This document shows, in pieces, positions 1 to 11,600 of a stretch of 64,000 nt of DNA. A model generated the notes under the pieces. That model did no database searches. It was given only the letters and a program-made list of their open reading frames with translations, and had not been told where the DNA came from. Origin of the DNA: Sipunculus nudus (taxonomy: Eukaryota > Annelida > Sipuncula > Golfingiida > Sipunculidae). Made by a program: the position numbers and the translations under genes. Position 1 is the stretch's first letter; every line of letters starts with the position of its first letter. Location: positions 37,714,676-37,778,675 of the forward strand of contig CM049311.1 of NCBI GenBank assembly GCA_026874595.1, given 5' to 3'.

Positions 1-1072
1 TATTCATTCCCCTAGACATTTCCCGCTGCCTAGTGTTACAGAATCTGATTTTTTTTTATCTCCGTTACAGAATTTGTGTTCATCACGCATACGTGATTTG
101 TTTATATTAGGTTCCGTAACATTAATCATTCATTTACCATACCATGTTAATCAATAGAGATGACCTATATTAATTTTCATATGTAAGACCTATCGAGAAA
201 ATGTCAGAGAATATTTTCGCATTTTACTAAAAGATTTATAATAGCACTTAAAAATAAAATCAACGTTTGCTTTACTTATTTAGTAACTTGGAGATCAACA
301 ATATTCGCAGGCTTCAGATTGATTCATTTACCAAGTTCCGAAAGTTACGACGAATGTAAGTATTTTAATTCTACTCAGTATGACATAACCCATTCATATT
401 AAGGTATATCACGTAATTTGATTTATGCATGGGCATTTGTTTTTTTGGTCTGATGCGAAAGATCCCTTCATCAAGAATGCTTACATATTCAGGGACGTAA
501 CCCGTGGGGTGGAGGGGGGGGGGGTTGCGCAGGGGGCCATGGCCCCACCCCCTCTGAGGTTGCATGTTATTTGAGGTTATACACGTACCGGACGCTTGAA
601 AAATAACAGTTTCATTTAGTCGGCCCATATTCTAAGCACAATCGTGCAAAAGTGAATGTACATTGGTGAATATTCCTTGAAGAGGTTCCTGATTTCGGAT
701 AATGTTCCTGATCCACACTTAAATCAAACAGATTTATTCATAGGCCCACTCTCGAAAGGCTACATGTAATATTCATGAGATTCGGTTAGTTATTCAGCAC
801 ACAGTTAAACAGGCACGAACGCATAACCATCCGGACGGAGGCAATGAGATAAATGCCCATCCCAAGGTCTAAAGTAAGTGGTAAATACATAGTAAATAAG
901 TGGGAATATATTTGTGTTAAAAGCCTATTTGGCTGCTATTTGCTGCATAGAAATAATTTAATTTGATAAAACATTTAATGCTGGGGAAACAGGACAAATT
1001 GTCGGCAGACTTTTCTTTAGACACATGTTTCATGTCCATTCATGGTAATCACGTTAACTTTATAGGTCTCAG
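1..1072. other. Non-coding sequence upstream of first visible GPCR exon
   Basis: I see no coding exon here. It is probably an intron of the adhesion GPCR, because the next exon starts in the middle of a protein. A segment at about 640-800 resembles 35,265-35,440 (shared words include AGTGAATGTACAT, GTGAATATTCCTTGA and TTCATGAGATT), so it is a dispersed repeat. A G-tract lies near 513-522. Confidence 0.5.
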
Positions 1073-1310
1073 GTTTATATATTATTCATTTTGATGAGCA
1101 GTTGGCTGGACCACAACCCTATAAAATGTGACTCTGGTTCCATTGAGGTGTTGGAATGGGCCCGACGTAACAATGTTACCATTACCGGATTTAACTGTGA
1201 CCAGTCCACCGAGACTCCAAGTCCACGATCTTCTGATACAACAACGTGTAAATACATCAGCAACAGAACAAGGGCTTTGGAAAAACTGGCTCGAACTCCT
1301 GTAACTTCAG
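1073..1310 (+). CDS. GPCR exon 1 (visible): LRR C-terminal cap and linker
   Basis: The exon reads ...SWLDHNPIKCD, then EWARRNNV and GFNCDQ, which resembles an LRR C-terminal cap (NPxxCD...W...C). A Ser/Thr-rich linker follows. The acceptor is CAG at 1070-1072 (a second candidate ends at 1065), so the start is uncertain by a few bases. The donor is CAG|GTATCA after 1310, phase 1. Two N-glycosylation sequons are visible (NVT and NRT). Confidence 0.7.
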
Positions 1311-4300
1311 GTATCATTTTTCCCGCCTAAGACACATATAGAGATACATATTCTTCATTTGGTTCAACATTATTTGGCAACAATAATGCAATTTTTCATG
1401 ATATATATATATTTGTATTGTTGATTACTTTAACACTTCGAGATTTTTTGCTGTTATTGATCATTTTCTAATTAACTTAAAATTGAAATAAACATGAAAA
1501 AATACGTGATGTATTTTTTCTTTAAATTTGACTCGCTTTAATTACTAGTTGAACCATAATCTTAGGTGTTTTTCATCAAAATTTCTTTTATCAAGGCACA
1601 AAAACCTCCATATTCTTTATGTTACACCAGGTCATCAATGTGACATTGAGGAATTACCTCTTGAGTTTTCCTATATTATACATTTTTAGCTCGGCTGACT
1701 GAAAGTCATCTGAGCTAAAGTGATCACTCTTTGTCCGTCGTCCGTCGTCCCGTCGTGCCGTCCATCTGTCCGTCCGTCCGTTAACAGGGCACAAGTCGTT
1801 ACCGCTGGACCTGGAATCTTCTTACTTGACATCCGGGCAGATCCATAAAAGAAATCTCCTTGGAAACCGAAAATGAGGTGTCTGTTACCCACATCAGCTA
1901 TGGGGCTCGAAAGTGCTCCTCTGAATAGTAAAAAAAAAAATCATACAAAAACTGCAGTATTTCAATAACTACAGCACTGACGGTCATGATTTTACGCATA
2001 CACATTGATCATGAGGGGTCCCATCAGTTCCTGAAGACTAGTGGCACCACCTGTATTTTTTTTATATTTATACGCATTTTTTCTCTATTTTTCAGACCCC
2101 CACATGAAGCAGTCAATCCGTTATCAAGGCACAAATCATAACCATTGGGACTGGAATGTTCTAACTGTACATCCAGGGAGGTCATAGGCCAGTCTCCTTT
2201 GAAACTTGAAATTAGGTCATTGTGATCTAACATTTGTGAATTACAGGCTGGAAACATAATTTTGAGCACCCAGTCAATCAGATGAGGCACAATTTGTATC
2301 CGCTAGGCCTAGAATCTTTAAACATGGCATTCAGGCAGGTCTTCGGGAAATCTGCATGGAAACCTGAAATAAGGTCATGCTGACCTATATTCTGTGAACT
2401 TTGGGCCAAAGATATGAATTTAAGCACCCTGAAAATCAGATGGACACAATTTGTATCTGCAGGGCCTAGAATGTTCCAGTGTAATAGATGTCTTGGGTTA
2501 TACCCATGGGAACCTGAAATTAAGTCATGGTGACCTATATTCTATGTGCTACCGGCCAAAAACATTTTGGACAATCTCCACGGAAACCTGAAATTAGGAC
2601 ATGGTGACTTATATTACTGGCCAGAAACATTTTTAAAACTTAGACAGTCAGACACGGTACAACACTTTACTGTTGGACCTATAATATTCTGTCTTGACAT
2701 CAAGGGACGTCCTTCAAAAATGTGCATGGTCATTTTTAGGTCAGCTGACTGTATACAATTCAGGATGGATTTCTTGGGAATGGCTGGACATATTATAATG
2801 AAACTTTTCCTTCTTGTTGATTTTGAGGAACTAAAATTGCAACAGTTAAATGGGGATACCATGTGCACCTACAGAATTTGGCAATCAGATGATAAAAATT
2901 CATATTGTGAATCTCTTCCTAGTCAGCTTAGCGTCATGACCCATGGGTCACTTGTTTTTTTAAACAGCAGCCTTTTATATTTGCAAAGTTTTTACTTTTG
3001 TATAATATTATTGGTCATGTTTATATGTTTTAAACAACCTAAATCAAGTCTGAAAAATCACCTTTTCAAATTTGACACCATTCGATGTAACGACACACAA
3101 AAGCTACCAGACATAAATATTGATGAGTATCTTTCAGTCCTCACTATAATGATGATCGAGTCCCAAGAAATTATATTACGTTCTCCTTAGGAAGGTTCAA
3201 TTGAATTCAGAACAAATATAACTTTTTTTCGCTCGTGTGAGACTTGGAATAACGTGCATCACATGATAAGCACTACAACAGAAGAAATAGAAATATTAAA
3301 TAACGAATATGCATATTTTCAGCCATGCATGATTGTGATCGGATCCAGAGATTTTATACGAATATTGCCTGCCTTGCTTTGCAGGAAATATAAACAGCAT
3401 TACTTTAGAGCTTGAAAAGCTCACAGAAGAGTCGAAACAGTTCTCGTCTGAAGATGTCACTTTCGCCAGCCTATCTCTGGAGAAGGTGATCATGTCATAC
3501 ACGACGCTAGACAATAAGACCATCCAGAGGCTGATGACCTGCTTGGGGAATATTCTCGACGTGAGAACAGAGGTGCTGGTCAAGTCCCAAGTCAGCAACC
3601 AAACAGTTAGGAGGTGTGTATTGTCAGCTAAACTCCTGTTAATACGACATTCAGACAATACCAGTTTACACAGTATACCATTTTGTTGTATATTAAGATG
3701 TCATCCCATACTAATCATTTTTGCTGAAAGCTGTCCATCCGTAATCCGCTTTATCAGTGTGATTATTGATATTAAATAGTATTAATGCATTTTCATTCTA
3801 TATTATCTTTCTATCATTTGTTTATATTTTCATTAATTTGCCAGTTCCATAAAATGCCATCCTCTGGCCATATTAGATGACACAAAAAATCTAAACTTTT
3901 TAGAAATACCATGGCCACATCTGAAAGGTATTTGAGATAATGTAAGGATTTTAAAATATATATCTGGCCGCCTAATTGGTTTTTAACAATAGTTCGAAAT
4001 TTGAAACACATCGGCTCATGGGTGTCGATCTTCTGTCAACTTTTCACAAAAGAAAATCACTTATTATGCTCTATCAGCAATACTTTATATCTATACTGTA
4101 TATAATGCTGTATATCTGGACTAAATACTGTATAGCTGTACTTTGATATGGCTGGAGCGAAATAAAATTACCGATTGTGCTGTGGTTACCATATTAGTAT
4201 TCCGCTTGGGAGGGGGGATATTTATAATGCAATAGGGCTGAAGACCTCCTAGACACCAATCATTCCTTTATTAATTTGAAAAAGATCAAAATTATTTTGT

Positions 4301-7300
4301 TTTAGACAATGCGCGCGATGGAAAGTGTCACTGACGGAAGGACGGACAAATATTTAAACAGCTGAATTTACTGATCTATAAGGAAAAGGGTGACAATTTC
4401 AATGTTTCTTCTGGTGGTGGTTTGGGGGGGGGGGGGGAGTTTGGTTTTGTAATTCTGTAACCAAGTGTAAACTTGTAAGCATAATTAATCACCTGGCCTG
4501 TTATTCTAGCAGCTTGTGTATGGACGTGCGATTACCTGTCACTGGTATCATAGAGGTCCGTAAGTGTATTTTTGTGAAACATCTTATAAACAGCATGAGC
4601 ACCATTTGGTGCCAAAAGATGTATTACAAAGCCATAGAGCTGGAGCCCTAACAGACACCAATCAGCCTTGTGAATATAAGGGAGATAAAAAAAAAATATT
4701 TTCTGCTTGAGATAATGCGGGTTCATGGAACAGCTTAATACATTTACACTCAGTCTTGTCTGTTTAGAAAAGGAGTATAGACCTTTCATTGTATCTTCTT
4801 TTTTCCTTGCATCATAACTAATCGACTTTGGGAACAAATGGGAACGATACACTGTTTTCACTAAATCACATTTGATTGCTTTCCCAAGGAACATACTATA
4901 GGTTACGTGAATTGTATTTCCCTCTTGAAAACAATTTAAATCATGTTTACTCTATGAAGATCTGATTTTCAGAATTCTCAGGAACATTGAATTGTTTGTG
5001 CAAAAACTGGGCATGGATCATGACCAACCTGACGTTGTCATTGCCCGCAGCAATCTCGCCGTCGCCAAAGCAAGAGCAAATAATACTTCCAAACAAGATG
5101 TCACTTTTCAGCTAAGAAAGAGTGGGAAGTCCGGTTTTCACAACGACATGGTAATTTCCTTTATCTTTTTTTCGGACCAAGTCTATTGTCTTCAAAGTTT
5201 TGACACAAGTCTTACAAAGAAAGATTAATTTGCAAAGTTAAACGGAACTTACCCACGATCACATAGTTATAGCTGTCAAATTACAACTAGAAAGCTAACA
5301 TTTTATTACGTCTCCCTTCCTTGGGGGGGGGGGGGGACATATAGTGTTTAGTCTTTCATTGTCGTCGTCGTCGGCTGCGACGTCCTTAGTCGTTGTTGTC
5401 TGTATCTTTTCTTGTGAACGCGATAATTTTTTTTTCACGAAATTTAACATTTAAATTGTTACTACCAATATCTCGGACGAGTTTGAAATCCGTTGACCTT
5501 GAGCTTCATCAAGGCCTAGAAGGTCAACATTGAATTTTTTTGTGAACGCATTTTTTGGTAAAATTTAAAAGATTGTTTCAACCAAGTTATTTGAGGAATT
5601 AACAAGGTCTACTGGCCTTATACGAACCTGTGCAATGGGATATACATCAGGTATAATGCATCCATGCTGGACCGTTACTTTTCACGTACAAGTGTGACAT
5701 GTATACGTACAATGCAAGCACTGAACATTTTGAACCCGAATACATGCACCAATTACACAAACGTCACTGCTAAACCCTGGCATGGGTGCACACAACACAA
5801 AAATGATTGTAGGTGGCACCACCAGTCTTGTGTACAAGAAAGCCATCAAAGATGTATTGACATGCAAAATTTCAGACAGATACTTCAACCCACTCTTTGG
5901 CTATGTGCACATATATATGAAGAAAAAAAAATTAGGTGGCGCAATTAATTTTTTATTCAACAAAACTGTTCGAGATGTATCGACATGTATAATTTCAGGC
6001 TTATATGTCAAATCATTCCTTAGGAATAAGCAGGAGCATACGCTGCAAAGATTATTGTAGGTAGCGTCACCTGTCTTGCAAAGGACGAAACTATCCGATA
6101 TATATAAACATGCACATATTCAGGCTGATATATCAAATTCCACCTCACACAAAAGCAGTGGACTCTTGACCTGTTGCATAATCTTAAATATTAAGCAGCC
6201 GGTCAAAGCTATAAATAGATCCAGACTGACCTTTGGCCTGTTGCCAAATCTGAAATAGTTGGTAGTCTGCCAGGCTATTTATAGATACAGGCACAATTGT
6301 TGCCTATTGGTAAATCTGTTTACACATACTGAAAGACTGACTGCGATATCTTTTTTTTCAAGCTGACATATTCATAAGTTTTTTCTTATCAAAATGTTTA
6401 GAATAATAAAGGTGCAGTCCTTTCATTGTTAAAGATCAAATAATTCTGCCAAAAAGCATGTCAGTAAACTTGAACAAAGGCCTCCTAAGAATATTTTTGG
6501 TGCAATGTAACAGAAGTTGAAACAAAAGTTTTGCATAAGAAGACTATTGCAGCCCTCAGTTTGAAATAGGCTTACTAATGGCCACAAGACCAACTTCAGT
6601 TATTTATGACTCTACCAAAAAATCAATGAACCCTATATATTTTTATATAATCAAAAAGAACCCTACTCTTCGATAATTCTTGTAAAAATTATCCGATTCA
6701 GCTTGGCAGTTTCATCATGAACCATTTTTCAGTTGAAAGAGGCAAAAAATTATAAGGTGTTTTGCATGTAAAAAAACAGGTCTATGTAGGTGGGACCACA
6801 AAAACTGCAGTTTCAAATATGAGTCATGTGACCAACATTTGCACAAACTTGGTGACGCTAGCTCCTGTCGTTTCTGAAATTATGTTAATATGCTTACTAG
6901 GCGAAATGACTTAGTTCAAATTTCTGTAACTCGGCCAAAATTCATCAAACCCAAACAATTTGAACAAACTTGAGAGAGCTCGGCTCTGGGATCATTTTTT
7001 AAAATATTACACAAATTTGCTGAAAGATTTCAGAGAAGAAGATTTTCAAAGTTTTTTAGCTTTTCCCCGTAAAATATAAGTTAATGCAGGTGACGCCACA
7101 GAAAGGCAACCAACAACATTTGATAACAGAGTTTTGCATAAAATTTGAGATGCTAGCTGCCGCTATTCCTGAGAAATTATGGGTAAATGTACAGATGACT
7201 GATGACCCTCGTACAAAAAAGGTTGATACAGACGTCGCCACCAGTACCTCAATTCAAATATGAGTTATGTGACCAACATTTTTATGAAATTTGGTGATGA

Positions 7301-8632
7301 TATTGTAATTTTAGTATTTTTTTTTTGGCCAAATGGCTATGTTCAGCTTCCTGTAACTCAGCCAAAACTCACCGAACTGGGACCATTCGAACAAACCTGA
7401 GAGAGCTCGTCTCTGGGATCATTTCTTTTGGTGAAATATTGAACAACTTGTTTTTTTTTTAGCATTTTCCTAATAAATCTAAGTAAATGCAGATAGCAAA
7501 AATAAGCTAATCCGATAGAGTTTTTAGGATGACTAATTTTTGCAAAAAAAAATTGGTAATGCTAGCTCCAACAGTTTTTGAGATAGCATGCGTTCACGAC
7601 GGACGACGGCGGACGGACGACACTGCGCCATCGCATAAGCTCACAGGTTCGCTAAAAAACTGTTGACCTTGACCTGGATCTTTAAGGTCAAATCAGTCAG
7701 AATAGGAATTGTTTGTGAACGCTATAACTTTTGAACCATTCAATATGTTTTCACTAAATTTTAATTTTTTAATTGTTTTTTAAATATATTTTCAAAGAGT
7801 TCGAAAACCGGTGACCTTGGAATTAATAATCAAGGTAAAATAGGCCTAAATTGTTTCAACCAAGGTCTTCGACGAGTAAAAAAATCTGGTGACCTTGACA
7901 TTAATCTTAAATCAGCAGATATAGGAAAAGTTTGTTTACACTATAAATTTTGAACCACTCAATATATTATCATGAAATATGTTATGTGATATGATTCTTT
8001 AAAAATCTCGGCAGTTTTTGGAAAGTGGTGACCTTCACTTTCATCTTCAAGGTCAAATCAGCCGGAATATAAAGTATTTATGAATGCATTGACTTTTAAA
8101 GTCGTGAGTATTTTTTTCCTCAAATTTGGGGATGGGAGGCCAAAAGAAAGGAGAGATATATATCTGTTTTTGTATTGCAAAATATAACCTCATTATAGTT
8201 AAAAATTAAGACAATGATATGATAATGCTTTGCCCGTCAACACCTATTTAGTTTCTGTAATAAATTTTACTTGTAGTTAAGAATTGGTAGCAACGGCTCG
8301 ACTGGTTTTCCACCAGATGATTTAGAAAATTCTGCTTTAATACCCTGGTCGGCTTTGGAGAATCGTTCTCGGGATGTATACTATATTGCTTATCATAACA
8401 CAAAATTATTTCAGGTGAGAAGTTTGGTAACAAATGCGAAGTTTATGAGGTTTTTCATGTTTACCACCAGTTATTATTTTAACTCTCACTAGAGAATTTA
8501 TGGGAATTCTGGCTTACTTTGAGTGCATATTGGTGAACTCTTTAAATCCTGTTGAGTAAAGTTCTTATACGCCTATGTGATGGGTGCAGACAAATATATC
8601 TGATACAGCAGTTATCATTCAGCATATAGTAA

Positions 8633-8668
<36 letters not shown>

Positions 8669-11600
8669 AGAGGATGTGTGCTCTGCATTTGAGTTTGCGG
8701 GTATGTTTTGTCGAGAGCCTGATTTCATCGCAGCGCCTGAGAGATTTACTATATTATTTATTATTGTTATTATCTAACCGAAGCGAAAATCTCGTATCAT
8801 TTACAGCTTTATAGTTTTATCATGAAAGAAAACAGTCTGTCAAAGTGATCGGACGTTAAAGGGGACATAAACATTTTTGATATTAGAGGAACATCTGAAG
8901 GATTAAAAAATATTTTCCTTTCTAGGTATTGTCATTTGATATAGCATCCAGCAGACCGAAACACAGCGTCAAGTGTGTAAAGACGGTCATTGACAAGGTC
9001 ATTTCTGTGGGTCTCGTTGGGAGAGAGGCCGAAGTTCTGAAAACGCAAATCATGTTAACATTCAAGCTTGAAAGAAAGGTGATCGAAAAACTTTTTTTTT
9101 GTAGTCGAATATTTTCTGCCAAATCGCTGAGTAAATATTTAATTAAACTTTTAGTACATGAAAAAGTAAATGCTCATATTTTATAGTTAAAAAAGACTGT
9201 TGTGATGGAGTTATACATTAAACTGTGCTTATCATTTATACCAAATGGCAGTATGGTTCAGAAAATATAGAAATAGGAGTCTTGAACTTTTCGAATAACA
9301 AGTGGAAGGGAGGATGGAACATAGAGAGAGTCCCCACACAAGAGACGAAGGATTACGTGTCAGGAGCATCTCACAGCATGGGCCACTTTGGATTACTGTT
9401 TGTATGTGTCTTGCTAATTATATCCGGTCACGAGAATAAAAACTTGATCAGGTTATCTAACGTCAAAGCAGCAATAGCCAGAATAACATGAACACGACTT
9501 TGCCAGGCATAAAGAAACGTTTTATATAAAATCAGAGTTTTATTAAGATCGATTCGATTCAGATGTAGTTTTACTTAAAAAGAACTTACTCCGTCCAAAT
9601 ACCTCATTTCACGAGCAAATACAAACAGTTAAAACTGTTCTGTAGTCCAAATTTTCATGGATTTTACAGGACGTATATGGAAGCAAAATTGACGAGTTCC
9701 ACAGAAGAATTTTGTCCATCATTTCCTACAGTGGCTGCGCATTTTCTGTATTGGGTCTTCTACTCACTGTGCTCACTTACGTAGGATTTCCGTACGTATT
9801 ACTCCTTTATACCTCGTATATTATCTCCTTATATACACGTCCCTTAGTCTAAGAGTTTCAACAAGTCTCCGATCCACCAGCCATTTAGTTTGAAATTCTA
9901 TTTCTAAAGAAACACCCTGTTCAATCTTTGACTGATATTCACGGTGTATATTTGCTTGAATTGACAGGAAACTGAGAAGGACAAACTCTGGGAGGATCTT
10001 AATCAACCTCTGTATAGCTTTACTTCTTGTGGGACTGCTGTTTATGTCAAGTACTCAGAATTTTGTCCGGACGTTTTATCTTCCATGCAAGGTACTTCTA
10101 TAGAAGGCACAAAAGATATAAGATAAAATATATCAATGTTTTATATTTAAACCCTGAATCCATTGATTTTCGTCAACTAAAGACAGTAATGGCATTTTCA
10201 GTATGCCCTGAAACAGGAAAAAAAGGAATATTAGTATGAGTTTCATACATAAATCTGGCATCGGTTTGCTTGAAACACAGATCTCTATTGCCAGGCAACT
10301 GCGATACTTCTGCACTACGAGTTATTGGCTGCATGGTGTTGGATGTTGGTGGAAGCCTTTTCTATTTACCTGGCGTTGGTCAAGGTCTTCCGACCACGGT
10401 ACTCTCACTTCATGCTTAAGTGCTGCCTGTTTGGCTGGGGTATGTGTCATAAAAATATTATTTTATTATTATTGTTATTATTTGCAAAGCTGTAACAAAG
10501 TATCACCGTCATACATTCTAAGCCATGTTAACCTGATATGCGTAAAAAAAAGTTCACAATGTTCAAAATTGGCGGCACTTTCATGGAAAACAAATTAAAA
10601 GCAGCCAGACTATATAAGAATAAATAACATTGGCTGTTATTTGATATTAAGTGTTCGTTTTCATAAAGGGAATAACGATTTTGTTTTATCCGTAGGTTCA
10701 CCGGTACCAGTTGTGGCGATCACTATAGCAGTCAGCAGACAAAACTACACCGACGACTGCCACATGTCAGTGATGCTAATATCCTCGAACTCCTTTACGG
10801 GTTTTTTTAGATCAGCTGACTGAAAGTCATCTGTGCTATAGCGATCACTCTTTGTCCTTCGTCCGATCGCTCGTCCGTCCGGTCGTCCGTAACCGCAGGG
10901 TCTAAAAACAATTCTAACTCATCTAGGTCCAAAAAAGATATCCTTGGAAACCTTAAATTAGGTAACTGCGACCTGTATCCTTCGAGCTATGGGGGTCGAA
11001 AGTCGAAAATACCACCTCCCAGAATAATTAAAATTGGATACAGAAGCTCCTGTATCTGAATAACTAATGCATTGATTGTCATGATTCTTTCCATGCATAT
11101 TGAACATGGAGTGTTTCGTCATTTTGGAGACTCGTGGCGCCACCTGTATTTTTTTACTATCTTTTGCTTTATTTTCAAACTTTCAAATGAAACAGTCCGG
11201 CCGTTAATAGGACACATGCCTTAACCGTTAGACCTAGAACCTTTAAACTGTTCATTTAGCAAGGTACTTGGCCAATCTCCTAGGAAACCTGAAATTAGGT
11301 TAGTGTGATCTTTATTTTGCGACTATGGGCCGAAAACATGATTTTGAGCATCCAGTGAGTTAGACGGGGCACAAATTGTATGTGCTAGCCCTAGAATCTT
11401 CTAATCTGCTAACCAGGGAAATCTTGGGCAAAATGGAAACCTGAACTTAGGTCACAGTAACCTATATTCAGCTAACTACTGGGCAAAAAAAGATTATAAG
11501 CACCCAGACAGTCAGACAGGGCACAAAACTGTACTGTTGCAACTAGAATCTTCGAACTTGACATTCATGGAGGTCCTTGAAAATCTCCCCGGATACTCGG

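Noticed and set aside
2546-3190. 214-codon open frame on the + strand
   Set aside because: It runs through the tandem-repeat element and past its end, has no ATG-based homology or family motif, and the opposite strand is equally open. Chance frame in repeat sequence.
10696-10823. Reading exon 10 through to the in-frame stop after 10,810 as a truncated receptor end
   Set aside because: It would end after TM4 inside a transposon edge; the phase-correct donor at 10,765 joins directly to CWL and TM5-TM7, which restores the complete family pattern.
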